This document shows, piece by piece, positions 45,231-53,944 of a stretch of 64,000 bases of DNA (its first letter is position 1; every line of letters begins with the position of its first letter). Under the pieces are notes generated by a model. It saw only the letters and a program-made list of their open reading frames with translations. It made no database searches and was not told the DNA's origin. Source of the stretch: F22 sp963668535 (GTDB taxonomy: Bacteria; Bacteroidota; Bacteroidia; Bacteroidales; Bacteroidaceae); NCBI GenBank assembly GCA_963668535.1, contig OY764867.1:930001-994000 (forward strand), read 5' to 3'. A program made the position numbers and the translations under genes.

Positions 45231-45271
45231 AAAAAAGCCAGCTATAAGTTCTTCTTATTGCTGGCTTTTTT
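45231..45271 (+). terminator. Terminator of the aldolase gene
   Basis: AAAAAAGCCAGC (45231-45242) pairs with GCTGGCTTTTTT (45260-45271), with an inner ATAAG/CTTAT stem. It lies 33 bases past the stop codon. Confidence 0.88.
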
Positions 45272-45666
45272 ACATATTTCAAATCTTACAAAAGCCGCAA
45301 AGCATACACCGACCACAAAACAACATGATCCATATATACAACTTTTCTATATATATATATTAAATGCTCAACTCTTTTTGCTTAAGTTTCAAAAGAGACA
45401 AGTTCGCTATCAACACATTAAAAACTAAATATTTAAGCTAAATCACAACAACGTAATTAACAGATGATTTAATTGTACAACTGAAAATCAAAGATACAAC
45501 CATTTAAGTATAGATTTTGAATAAAACTATTAAGTTTCAATAGCTATCTCCTCCCCATATACATCTGATTAATATAATCATAACGGTCTATACATTTCTT
45601 TATTTTAGTATAAAAAAAACAAGACAGATACAAAAAGTCTCATGGTGAAAAAAATTAGACATTTCC

Positions 45667-45697
45667 TTTGATAATAAAATATTGATGCGTATCTTTG
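45667..45697 (+). promoter_or_regulatory. Promoter of a predicted non-coding RNA
   Basis: TTTG (45667-45670), exactly 19 bases, TATCTTTG (45690-45697): a perfect match to the Bacteroidota consensus. No open reading frame follows, and transcription should begin about 45704. Confidence 0.8.
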
Positions 45698-45703
45698 AAC
45701 CAT

Positions 45704-46086
45704 GATTCAATGCCAATCAATGTAATTTAGAGAATGCATTGGGTGGTCAAACAAAATTTTGACAAAGGTAGTTTATACCTTATGTCAAACAAGCTGATAG
45801 AATATTTACAGATTAACCATCTAATGGTTACATATATATTAAACCTGTTGAATGAACAGTAAGCTGAATAAGCTAAACAACAACTTAACAAAACACATTA
45901 CATCATCTTCACACCTTAATCGTTTAAAAAAACTAAGAGATTTTTAAACAAAATACTGAAGATGATTTGATATAAAGAAACTTTCGATTTGATTTATAAG
46001 TACACAAAACGCAAGTCTTAAGCTGTGTGGGAACATAGAAAAGATTGAAACAGGGGGCACTCTTGGTGAGCCCCCCCTTTTTTTTT
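45704..46086 (+). ncRNA. Predicted structured non-coding RNA, about 380 nt
   Basis: A non-coding interval bounded by a perfect promoter upstream and a strong terminator at 46053-46086. It contains several stable hairpins. TTTGACAAAGGTA (45758-45770) pairs with 45776-45789 with a single bulged A. TAACCAT (45814-45820) pairs with 45824-45830. ATCATCTTCA (45902-45911) pairs with 45957-45966 and encloses a 9-bp GTTTAAAAA/TTTTTAAAC stem at 45922-45949. Short CTGTT/AACAG and AGCT/AGCT hairpins sit at 45845-45874. Every frame is interrupted by stops. It lacks tmRNA, RNase P, SRP and 6S signatures that I know. The interval 45272-45660 upstream shows only AT-rich sequence. The remaining 89 bases before ppk1 hold a -7-like TATTTTTG (46122-46129), so ppk1 is likely separately transcribed. 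Confidence 0.6.
46053..46086 (+). terminator. Strong terminator of the predicted non-coding RNA
   Basis: GGGGGC (46053-46058) pairs with GCCCCC (46070-46075), with further C residues and a run of nine T residues at 46078-46086. The coding gene upstream (fba) already has its own terminator 800 bases earlier. Confidence 0.82.
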
Positions 46087-46175
46087 AATAAGAACGCAAC
46101 AATTTCCTCAGCATTTATTCGTATTTTTGTCTTGTAAGCACCATAAAAAATAACCCAAGAAAAAAACAGACAAAT

Positions 46176-48236
46176 ATGATGAACAATAGAGAACTTAGCT
46201 GGCTATGTTTTAACAAACGAGTAATGCAGGAAGCACAAGATCAAACGGTGCCTCTGCTTCAGAGATTACGATTTCTTGGTATTTTCTCCAATAATCAGGA
46301 TGAGTTTATAAAAGTACGAGTTGGGAACTTAGTTCGGTTTAGCCGCATGGGCAAAAAGGCTCCAATAATGACTGGAAACTACCATCCTTCTGACTTACTA
46401 GCTATAGTCAATCAAAAGATAATTGACGACTTTCAGTTATTTCAAAAAACATATGATAAAATTCTCCTAGAAATGGAGGAGAACAATATTTATGTACTTA
46501 ATGAGACAGAACTCAATATAGAACAACAAGAGTTTTGTCGAAGGTATTATCTGAATGTTATATCTCCACGAATTGTACCATTAATGGTGCGTAAAACAGC
46601 ACCACTCCCATTCCTAAAAGATGGTCATGTTTACATGGCAGTAAAAATGTGGATTGGTCGCATATCAAGATTCTCTATAATCCAACTTCCTATTTCTAAA
46701 AAGAGCCCAAGATTTGTCGTTCTTCCCTCAAGCAAAAAAGGGCGCCATGAAGTCATCTTTTTAGACGACATTATACGTTTATGTTTAGACGAAATATTTT
46801 TCATGTTTCGCTATGAAAAGGTTACGGCACATACATTTAAGATATTACGTGACGCTGTCATGCCATTAGACGAAGACCTTAGTATAAGTACTATAGAAAA
46901 AATGGAACGTGGAATTGAAGCACGTCAACATGGGGAAGTCATTCGTATGATTATTGATAAAAAGATGCCTACTGATATTGTTAGAACTATAGCTAATAAG
47001 TTAGGATTAAAGGAAAATTCAGATTTTATTCAACACAGTACACGTTATCATTTAATGAAAGACTTGATGAAATTCCCAGTACTTATATCTGAATTAGAAA
47101 ACAAAAGTCAAAGCACAAGTGGGCACCCATACATTAAGGCCAACCATAGCATAATGAAAGTCATTAAACAACATGACATTATGCTTAATTATCCATACCA
47201 AAGTTTTAGTCACTTTATAGACTTTCTTCGTGAAGCAGCCGTAGATCCAAACGTCCAAAACATATACATCACTTTATATCGTGTAGCAGAACGTTCAAAA
47301 GTGATTAATGCATTGGTAAATGCTGCTCGCAACGGTAAACATGTCGTTGCACTAGTAGAACTTTTGGCTCGTTTTGACGAAGAGCAGAATGTAGAAAACA
47401 TAGATATACTACAAGATGCAGGAGTAAAAGTAATCCATGGAGTAGATGGTCTAAAAGTACATAGCAAGCTTTGCTTAGTTCAACGCTACGAGGCAGGATT
47501 TTTAAAAGGATATACGTACATTGGGACTGGAAATTTTAATGAAAACACAGCACGTATATATGGGGATTTAGGTCTACTTACTTTTGACCAATCTATCGCA
47601 GAGGACGCATCAAAAGTCTTCGAGTTTCTACAACATCCTCATTATCATTTTAATTGCACGAAACTAATTGTATCTCCTTATTTTATGCGCGAAGCATTTG
47701 AAAATCGTATAGAACGTGAAATGGAATTTGCTTTAAAAGGAAAAAAAGCCTATATTTATGCCAAATGCAACAGCTTAACTGATGAAGACATTATAAAAAA
47801 ACTATATAAAGCAAGTATCTCTGGAGTAAAAATTCGCCTTCAAATACGGGGTGCATGTTGTTTACAGCCAGAGCTTGCTGGACTTAGTGAAACAATTAAA
47901 ATACATAGTATTGTAGATAAGTACTTAGAACATGCTCGACTATTCATCTTTCATAATGGAGGGGAAGATGAAACAATTATAAGTAGTGCAGATTGGATGA
48001 CACGTAACTTAAACCGTCGTGTTGAGGTTGCAGTCCCTATAACTGACAAAAGAATAAAGAAAACACTTCATAAATTCTTTGATATTCAATGGAATGACAA
48101 CATAAAAAGTCGTACAATGTTTGATTTTGAATCAAACAACTACGTTGAAATCAAAAAGAATAGCCCTAAAATTCGTGCTCAACTAGCTCTGCACAGCTTT
48201 TACGAGGAGCTTGATCTAAAACATAGAAAAAAATAA
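46176..48236 (+). CDS. ppk1: Polyphosphate kinase PPK1
   Basis: PPK1 polymerises ATP's gamma-phosphate into inorganic polyphosphate, 686 residues. The N-terminal region begins NNRELSWLCFNKRVMQEA, characteristic of PPK1. The catalytic histidine lies in KVHSKLCLVQ (about residue 428) and a second active-site region HNGGEDETIISSADWMTRN follows near 592. Together these correspond to the two phospholipase-D-like HxK halves of the family. The spacing to ppx is 10 bases, a classic kinase/phosphatase pair. A -7-like element at 46122-46129 gives it a likely promoter of its own, separate from the structured RNA upstream. Confidence 0.96.
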   Translation: MMNNRELSWLCFNKRVMQEAQDQTVPLLQRLRFLGIFSNNQDEFIKVRVGNLVRFSRMGKKAPIMTGNYHPSDLLAIVNQKIIDDFQLFQKTYDKILLEMEENNIYVLNETELNIEQQEFCRRYYLNVISPRIVPLMVRKTAPLPFLKDGHVYMAVKMWIGRISRFSIIQLPISKKSPRFVVLPSSKKGRHEVIFLDDIIRLCLDEIFFMFRYEKVTAHTFKILRDAVMPLDEDLSISTIEKMERGIEARQHGEVIRMIIDKKMPTDIVRTIANKLGLKENSDFIQHSTRYHLMKDLMKFPVLISELENKSQSTSGHPYIKANHSIMKVIKQHDIMLNYPYQSFSHFIDFLREAAVDPNVQNIYITLYRVAERSKVINALVNAARNGKHVVALVELLARFDEEQNVENIDILQDAGVKVIHGVDGLKVHSKLCLVQRYEAGFLKGYTYIGTGNFNENTARIYGDLGLLTFDQSIAEDASKVFEFLQHPHYHFNCTKLIVSPYFMREAFENRIEREMEFALKGKKAYIYAKCNSLTDEDIIKKLYKASISGVKIRLQIRGACCLQPELAGLSETIKIHSIVDKYLEHARLFIFHNGGEDETIISSADWMTRNLNRRVEVAVPITDKRIKKTLHKFFDIQWNDNIKSRTMFDFESNNYVEIKKNSPKIRAQLALHSFYEELDLKHRKK

Positions 48237-48246
48237 TTATATACAC

Positions 48247-49146
48247 TTGCGTATGAATACTGTACTTGCCGCTATAGATATAGGTTCTAATGCCATTCGT
48301 TTACTAATAAATACTATTAGCAAAAACAACAATGGAAAAGACGAATACAAAAAGACATGTTATGTCCGTATGCCTATTCGTCTAGGTGAAGATGTCTTTT
48401 CTACTGGAAACATCTCTGAAGAAAAAATATTTCGCATGAAAGAAACCTTTCAGGGGTTCTCACATCTTATGCGAGCTTATAAAGTCGATAAATTTAGGTG
48501 TTGCGCAACCAGTGCTATGCGTGAAGCTACAAATGGAGTAAAAGTAGTTGAAGACATTCTTACATCAAGCAACATACGTATAGAAATCATTTCAGGAAAA
48601 GAAGAAGCCGACTTAGTTTATAAAGCTGGCGATTACAATCAACTATTAGATCCTAAAACAACTTATCTTTCGGTTGATGTGGGTGGAGGAAGTACAGAAA
48701 TCATCGTTTATGCTAACGGTCAAAAGCTAAACAGTTATTCATTTAAAGTTGGCACTGTACGACTATTAAATGATAAATGTACAGATGAATTTGATCATAT
48801 GAAAAAGTGGCTTCAAGAGATTATTGATAAATATCAACCAAAAGTTATTATTGGATCAGGAGGAAACATAAACAAAGTACACAAACTACATAATAAAAAA
48901 AGACATGAAACCATTTCATTTTTTGAATTAAAACGACTATTTTCCTCACTTAAGCCACTTTCTTTTGAAGAACGCATGAAAGAATATGGTTTGAATAGTT
49001 ATCGGGCAGATGTTATCGTTCCAGCAATTAAAATTTTTATGACCATTGCAAAACAATGTGATATCAGTCAAATAATGGTGCCTAAAGTAGGACTCAGTGA
49101 TGGAATAATCCATCAGTTATATCAAGACGAAAAATATATTGAATAA
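48247..49146 (+). CDS. ppx: Ppx/GppA-family exopolyphosphatase
   Basis: A 299-residue member of the ASKHA-type Ppx/GppA family that removes terminal phosphates from polyphosphate or hydrolyses pppGpp. Motifs present are AAIDIGSNAIRLLI (phosphate-binding, residues 9-22), the catalytic-region EADLVYKAGD, VDVGGGSTEIIVY near 140-152 and SGGNINKVHKL near 202. It lacks the extra C-terminal HD-like half of larger Ppx proteins, so it is the short type. It follows ppk1 by 10 bases, which argues for an exopolyphosphatase role over GppA. The sequence alone does not separate the two activities. Confidence 0.92.
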   Translation: MRMNTVLAAIDIGSNAIRLLINTISKNNNGKDEYKKTCYVRMPIRLGEDVFSTGNISEEKIFRMKETFQGFSHLMRAYKVDKFRCCATSAMREATNGVKVVEDILTSSNIRIEIISGKEEADLVYKAGDYNQLLDPKTTYLSVDVGGGSTEIIVYANGQKLNSYSFKVGTVRLLNDKCTDEFDHMKKWLQEIIDKYQPKVIIGSGGNINKVHKLHNKKRHETISFFELKRLFSSLKPLSFEERMKEYGLNSYRADVIVPAIKIFMTIAKQCDISQIMVPKVGLSDGIIHQLYQDEKYIE

Positions 49147-49243
49147 GCCAACTATGTATTCATAAATAAGGTGCACTCATTTTATCTTAAACACATATAA
49201 GTATTCTACTAAAAAATACTACATTATTAATTTTGGCAAAATA

Positions 49244-49274
49244 TTTGCAAGCTAGTAACGAATCATTAATTTTG
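49244..49274 (+). promoter_or_regulatory. Promoter placed for a leaderless rpoN transcript
   Basis: TTTG (49244-49247), exactly 19 bases, TAATTTTG (49267-49274), a perfect consensus match. Its -7 element ends 4 bases before the rpoN ATG at 49279, so transcription would start at, or within a few bases of, the start codon. Confidence 0.7.
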
Positions 49275-49278
49275 CAGT

Positions 49279-50793
49279 ATGAATAGACAAACTCAAACTC
49301 AAACAACAGCTCAAACTCAAACTCTGGCTCCACAACAAATTCTTACAGTCAAACTAATAGAATTGCCTATTGTAGAGATGGAGCAACGAGTTCGCGACGA
49401 GATTTTGGACAATCCAGCGCTTGAGGCTGCACATAATAATGAGGAGGATGAGAGGTCTACTGATAAACTTAAAGAAACAAACGATGAAGACAATAACACA
49501 TCTGAACCTGATGATGAATCACTTGAACCTTCAACTGAAGATATACTAGGAACTGATGATGTTTTAGCGGATTATCTAACAGAAGATGACATTCCAGATT
49601 ATAGATTAAATGAGTTAGGTAGACAACATGATGAAGATCATCAAGATATCCCTTATTCAGAAGGGACTTCGTTCTTAGAATATTTAAACGAGCAAGTTCA
49701 AGAGCAGGATTTAACAGAAGAAGAATCACAACTTGCTAAATATATCATTGGGTCTTTAGACAATGATGGAATCTTACGCAAATCATTAACAGCTATTCAA
49801 GACGAATTAGCTATATATGTTGGCATTGAGCATAGTTTAAAAACCATAAAGCATATTTTAAATTGTGTACAATCAATGGATCCTGCAGGGATAGCCGCAC
49901 GAGACTTACAAGAATGTTTACTCTTACAACTACAACGCCTAACCCCTAACACAATAGTCACCAATGCAATCACTGTAATCACACAGCATTTCAAATTATT
50001 CACTTTAAAGAAATGGGCACAAATACAGTCTAAACTAGGCATTAGTGACGAAGAAATGGCAAAGGTACTTCATGAGATTACCTCATTAACTCCAAAACCT
50101 GGTGCTTCTTTAGGTGAAGTCTTAGGTAAAACAATGCAAACGATAGTTCCAGATTTTATTGTTGAAACTGATGACAACGGACAAATTACAATGTCGCTAA
50201 ATGGACGAGGAATACCTCCGCTTAAAATCAGCAAAGAATTTCGTACAATAATAGAAGAGCACACAAAAAACAAAGCTAATCAAAATAAGAAATCGCAAGA
50301 AGCTATTATTTTTGTAAAACAGAAGCTTCAAGCAGCCCAAGGTTTTATAGATGCAGTAAGACAACGTCACCAAACATTAACAGGAACCATGCAAGCTATT
50401 ATTGATTTACAACGTCCTTTTTTTATTGATGGAGATGAAGGTGTATTACAACCTATGAAGTTAGAGGATGTTGCTAATATTACAGGGTTGGACATATCTA
50501 CAATCTCTCGTGTAAGTAATAGCAAGTATGTACAAACTAACTTTGGAATCTTCCCTCTTAAGTTTTTCTTTAACAACGGATATCAACTTGATGATGGTGA
50601 AGAATTATCAGTACGTCGAATTAAACAGGCACTACAAGATTTGATTAACAACGAAAATAAAACAAAGCCATTAGCTGACGAACGATTAGCACAGTTAATG
50701 AAAGACCAGGGATTTCCAATTGCACGTCGAACTATAGCCAAGTACAGAGATCAATTAGACATTCCAGTTGCAAGACTCAGAAAAGAGAAATAA
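49279..50793 (+). CDS. rpoN: RNA polymerase sigma-54 factor RpoN
   Basis: Alternative sigma factor of 504 residues that needs AAA+ enhancer-binding proteins to open promoters. Region I at the N-terminus is Gln-rich and preceded by a short Gln/Thr repeat encoded by an iterated CAAACT sequence (residues 2-14). The central core-binding region is followed by the DNA-binding part, with helix-turn-helix segment MKLEDVANITGLDISTISR (about 396). The RpoN box ARRTIAKYRDQL lies at about residues 480-491. The acidic region II (residues 50-120) is long. It precedes gcvH by 50 bases. No bEBP gene is in the window, so its regulon cannot be named. Confidence 0.95.
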   Translation: MNRQTQTQTTAQTQTLAPQQILTVKLIELPIVEMEQRVRDEILDNPALEAAHNNEEDERSTDKLKETNDEDNNTSEPDDESLEPSTEDILGTDDVLADYLTEDDIPDYRLNELGRQHDEDHQDIPYSEGTSFLEYLNEQVQEQDLTEEESQLAKYIIGSLDNDGILRKSLTAIQDELAIYVGIEHSLKTIKHILNCVQSMDPAGIAARDLQECLLLQLQRLTPNTIVTNAITVITQHFKLFTLKKWAQIQSKLGISDEEMAKVLHEITSLTPKPGASLGEVLGKTMQTIVPDFIVETDDNGQITMSLNGRGIPPLKISKEFRTIIEEHTKNKANQNKKSQEAIIFVKQKLQAAQGFIDAVRQRHQTLTGTMQAIIDLQRPFFIDGDEGVLQPMKLEDVANITGLDISTISRVSNSKYVQTNFGIFPLKFFFNNGYQLDDGEELSVRRIKQALQDLINNENKTKPLADERLAQLMKDQGFPIARRTIAKYRDQLDIPVARLRKEK

Positions 50794-50843
50794 AACAGCC
50801 GAGAACAACCTCTCAATAATTATTTACCTTAAACTAGAAAAAA

Positions 50844-51230
50844 ATGAAATTTCCAGAAAAATTAAAGTACACAAAAGATCACGAGTGGATCCAAATTAAC
50901 GAAGATGGTATAGCCTACGTAGGTATTACAGATTATGCCCAAAGTCAACTCGGAGATATTGTCTTTGTTGATATTACCACAGAAGGTGACACTCTAAATG
51001 CAGAAGAAGTGTTCGGAACTATAGAAGTCGTTAAAACGGTATCTGATTTATTCATGCCTATTTCAGGCAAAGTACTTGAAATAAACGAGCGAGTTGAAAA
51101 CGAGCCAGAGATCGTTAATGATAGTCCCTATGATGATGGATGGTTAATCAAGATACAACCTAATGATATAAGCGAATTAGAAGAGCTTCTCGACGCATCT
51201 GCATATCGCTCATTAATAAATGAGCATTAA
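50844..51230 (+). CDS. gcvH: Glycine cleavage system H protein
   Basis: A 128-residue lipoyl carrier that shuttles the aminomethyl group among the glycine cleavage P, T and L proteins. The domain begins KYTKDHEWIQ and carries the lipoylation Lys64 in FGTIEVVKTVSDL. The following FMPISGKVLEINERVENEPEIVNDSPY segment matches the family. Length is normal. The other glycine cleavage genes are not in the window, so this gene is separated from gcvP and gcvT. It is immediately downstream of rpoN, 50 bases apart, and its transcript ends at the terminator at 51258. Confidence 0.96.
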   Translation: MKFPEKLKYTKDHEWIQINEDGIAYVGITDYAQSQLGDIVFVDITTEGDTLNAEEVFGTIEVVKTVSDLFMPISGKVLEINERVENEPEIVNDSPYDDGWLIKIQPNDISELEELLDASAYRSLINEH

Positions 51231-51257
51231 ACCTTTTCTTACTCACATTAAATGAAT

Positions 51258-51296
51258 AAAGATCGCCTACCAAATCATTTAAGTAGGCGATCTTTT
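51258..51296. terminator. Bidirectional terminator between gcvH and ispG
   Basis: AAAGATCGCCTAC (51258-51270) pairs perfectly with 51283-51295 across a 12-base loop and is followed by T residues. On the minus strand the arms serve ispG, whose stop codon is at 51319. Confidence 0.85.
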
Positions 51297-51318
51297 ATAA
51301 TCAATAACTTAAATCAAG

Positions 51319-53151
51319 CTATTTGAGATCTTTATTTATAAAAGCCAATAATTCATCAACAGCAGACTCTTCTGGGATATTCTTTTTAACACAGTTATGT
51401 CCTTTATACAAGCTAATTTTCCCACGACCAGCCCCCACATATCCATAGTCCGCATCAGCCATTTCACCTGGGCCATTTACAATACATCCCATGATACCAA
51501 TTTTTAATCCAGTCAAATGTTTTGTTGCCGCTTTAATTTTAGCTATAGTTTCCTCCAAATTATAAAGCGTTCGCCCACAACCAGGACAAGAGATATACTC
51601 TACCTTACTTACACGTAAACGCCCTGCCTGTAAGATTCCAAAACTGATAGCATCTACTTCTTCATGTGAAATTTTACCATTATTAAAGATAGAAATTCCA
51701 TCTAACAAACCATCAATCATCAATGCTCCAGTATCTGCAGATGATTTTATCATTAATTCCTCTTTATCATCCTCATTATAATGTTGAAAAAATAACACAG
51801 GATGAGTCAATCCTGCACGCATTAATTGGTGCACCAGAGCTCTATGTTCACCAACTCTATTAATATTATGACTTTGAGACACAACAACTATTTCAGGGTG
51901 ATATTTTAAACAAGCCATCACCTCATCACCACAAGCCATATATGGAACAAAGAGAAATTTTATAGAAGCTGTACATCCACTCACTAAATGTAATTGCTCA
52001 TGATTAAAAGCAGGCCAAACGCCCTCTTTTTCTATCCAGACATCAGCGTCAACCACATACTGTTGTCCAGCTACTAATACTTCGGGCAATTTCTTTCCGA
52101 CATATAAATAATCTGGCGCAAACTGTTTAGACACCACAATATTTCCATCTACACGTACAGAAAAAACAACTGGTTGCTTATCCCCTCCTATATTACCAAC
52201 AACATGTGTTTTACGTCTAGACGGAGACACATAATTAAAACTATCCGCCATCGTAGCAGGAATATAAGGATGTCCTTTTCTCTGTGCTATATAATCTACC
52301 AATTTTCTGGCAACTGGTATTTCTGATTCAGGTGCTTCAGATAAAGACACACGAATAGTATCCCCTATCCCATCAGACAGTAAGGCACCTATACCAACAG
52401 CACTTTTAATACGCCCATCTTCACCTTCCCCAGCCTCAGTAACACCAAGATGTAATGGAAACGTCATATTCTCTTTTTCCATTTGTGCTACTAATTGTCG
52501 AACACTCTGCACCATGACGACTGTATTGGAAGACTTTACTGAAATAATGACTTGATAAAATTTATGTTTTACACAAATACGTAAAAATTCCATACAACTC
52601 TCCACAATACCTGCCGGTGTATTACCATAGCGCGACATGATACGATCAGAAAGCGATCCATGATTTACGCCAATTCGTATAGCTGTATGATTCTCTTTAC
52701 ATATATCTAAAAAGCTCCCTAAACGCTCCTCTATTTTTGTTAACTCCTCTGCATATTCCTCTTCAGTATAATCTATTTGTTTAAACTTACGTGCAGGATC
52801 TACATAATTTCCAGGATTGATACGAACTTTCTCAGCATACAAGGCAGCAACATCAGCAACATTAGCATTAAAATGCACATCAGCAACTAATGGTGTATCA
52901 ATACCTTCGCGACGCAAACCAATATTAATTTCTTTAAGATTCTTTGCCTCACGTAATCCTTGAGTAGTCAAACGTACAATTTCACCTCCTGCATCAACAA
53001 TCCGTTTTGTTTGTTCAATACAAGCTTGTGTATCCATTGTATCTGTATTTGTCATAGATTGCAAACGTATAGGGTTATCTCCACCTAAACCCACAGCACC
53101 AACCTGTACTGGGAGACTAACACGACGTTTATAATTGAAAAGAAATTCCAT
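51319..53151 (-). CDS. ispG: 4-hydroxy-3-methylbut-2-enyl diphosphate synthase IspG (long form)
   Basis: Iron-sulfur enzyme of the non-mevalonate isoprenoid pathway, about 610 residues. The N-terminal TIM barrel begins near PIRLQSMTNTDTMDT. It is followed by a central insertion of over 200 residues (about 300-510), the extra domain of the long bacterial and plant forms. The C-terminal reductase-like domain has cluster-binding CPGCGRTLYNLEE (about 532) and GIMGCIVNGPGEM (about 562). I chose the ATG at 53151 (MEFLFNYKRR) because the longer frame to 53238 runs over the region before purE. The gene product supplies isoprenoids for menaquinone and undecaprenyl lipids. Confidence 0.95.
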   Translation of the reverse strand: MEFLFNYKRRVSLPVQVGAVGLGGDNPIRLQSMTNTDTMDTQACIEQTKRIVDAGGEIVRLTTQGLREAKNLKEINIGLRREGIDTPLVADVHFNANVADVAALYAEKVRINPGNYVDPARKFKQIDYTEEEYAEELTKIEERLGSFLDICKENHTAIRIGVNHGSLSDRIMSRYGNTPAGIVESCMEFLRICVKHKFYQVIISVKSSNTVVMVQSVRQLVAQMEKENMTFPLHLGVTEAGEGEDGRIKSAVGIGALLSDGIGDTIRVSLSEAPESEIPVARKLVDYIAQRKGHPYIPATMADSFNYVSPSRRKTHVVGNIGGDKQPVVFSVRVDGNIVVSKQFAPDYLYVGKKLPEVLVAGQQYVVDADVWIEKEGVWPAFNHEQLHLVSGCTASIKFLFVPYMACGDEVMACLKYHPEIVVVSQSHNINRVGEHRALVHQLMRAGLTHPVLFFQHYNEDDKEELMIKSSADTGALMIDGLLDGISIFNNGKISHEEVDAISFGILQAGRLRVSKVEYISCPGCGRTLYNLEETIAKIKAATKHLTGLKIGIMGCIVNGPGEMADADYGYVGAGRGKISLYKGHNCVKKNIPEESAVDELLAFINKDLK

Positions 53152-53210
53152 TGTAATTAATCTTGAATTTTGTATTAAAGAACACAATATAAGGTTCCTT
53201 CTATTAATTA

Positions 53211-53239
53211 AATGGGGACTAGCATAGCCAATCCCCATT
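53211..53239 (-). terminator. Hairpin between purE and ispG
   Basis: AATGGGGA (53211-53218) pairs with TCCCCATT (53232-53239). On the minus strand it lies 8 bases after the purE stop and is followed by a T-rich segment (TTTAATTAAT). It probably terminates purE, though it could also attenuate into ispG. Confidence 0.6.
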
Positions 53240-53246
53240 GTATCTT

Positions 53247-53753
53247 CTAATTTGTTTTATATTTAAATTCTACATGAGCAAGCTCTGCATTAGCTTTCAC
53301 TATCTTCTCATTTAATTTAGACTTAAATAGTTCAAAACGCTGACGAATGACTTCATTGCTTAAACTTAGCATCTGAGTCGCTAAAATAGCTGCATTCTGT
53401 GCACCATTAATTCCAACAGTCGCGACTGGAATTCCAGGAGGCATTTGGACAATAGATAACAAAGCATCCACTCCTTGTAATGACGCTGCGATAGGCACAC
53501 CAATAACTGGCAAAGAAGTCGAAGCAGCAATTACACCAGGCAGGTGTGCCGCCATACCCGCAGCGGCAATAATTACTTGTATACCTCTTTCAGAAGCCTG
53601 TTTCGCAAATTTTTCGACTTCCACTGGGGTACGATGCGCAGATAATGCATGTATTTCAAAAGGGATCTGCATGTCATCTAAAAAAATAGCTGCTTTTTCC
53701 ATCACTGGCAAATCAGAAGTACTACCCATAATAATGCTTACAATTGGTTTCAT
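53247..53753 (-). CDS. purE: Phosphoribosylaminoimidazole carboxylase mutase PurE
   Basis: Class I N5-CAIR mutase of 168 residues in purine synthesis. The start carries the signature SIIMGSTSDLPVMEKA and is followed by SAHRTPVEVEKFAKQA, then AAGMAAHLPGVIAASTSLPVIGVP with the catalytic histidine region. The order matches the Rossmann-like PurE fold. It has its own promoter at 53791-53822, with the start predicted about 30 bases before the ATG. The purK gene that normally partners it is not adjacent. Other Bacteroidota often carry purE alone next to ispG, as here. Confidence 0.96.
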   Translation of the reverse strand: MKPIVSIIMGSTSDLPVMEKAAIFLDDMQIPFEIHALSAHRTPVEVEKFAKQASERGIQVIIAAAGMAAHLPGVIAASTSLPVIGVPIAASLQGVDALLSIVQMPPGIPVATVGINGAQNAAILATQMLSLSNEVIRQRFELFKSKLNEKIVKANAELAHVEFKYKTN

Positions 53754-53790
53754 AGTTATTTGTTTTTGTTTGTAATACTGAGTGTAGCTA

Positions 53791-53822
53791 CAAAAATAGC
53801 TAGAATACAGTAAAAGAACAAA
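53791..53822 (-). promoter_or_regulatory. Promoter of purE
   Basis: On the minus strand TTTG (53819-53822), 20 bases, TATTTTTG (53791-53798): exact consensus elements. It sits inside the 191-base gap that also holds the DUF2795 terminator. Confidence 0.78.
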
Positions 53823-53850
53823 TCGCTAGCATTAAAAAAACATCATTAAT

Positions 53851-53888
53851 AAAAAACAGACACTATACAGCTAAACTGTATAATGTCT
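53851..53888 (-). terminator. Terminator of the DUF2795 gene
   Basis: AGACACTATACAG (53858-53870) pairs with CTGTATAATGTCT (53876-53888) with one mismatch; the minus strand continues into six T residues (53851-53856). Confidence 0.78.
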
Positions 53889-53944
53889 ATTATTTTTACG
53901 AAGGACTAGTACTGAATTCTTCGTTGATTGACAATCAGAAGCTA

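Noticed and set aside
45704..46086. tmRNA, RNase P RNA, SRP RNA or 6S RNA in the gap before ppk1
   Set aside because: I could not find the tRNA-like end and tag frame of tmRNA, the conserved core of RNase P, the SRP tetraloop region or the long bubble hairpin of 6S RNA, so I call it an unassigned RNA.
49469..49729. Antisense frame of 86 codons within rpoN
   Set aside because: It is a shadow frame opposite the acidic region of RpoN, with low-complexity composition and no supporting signals.
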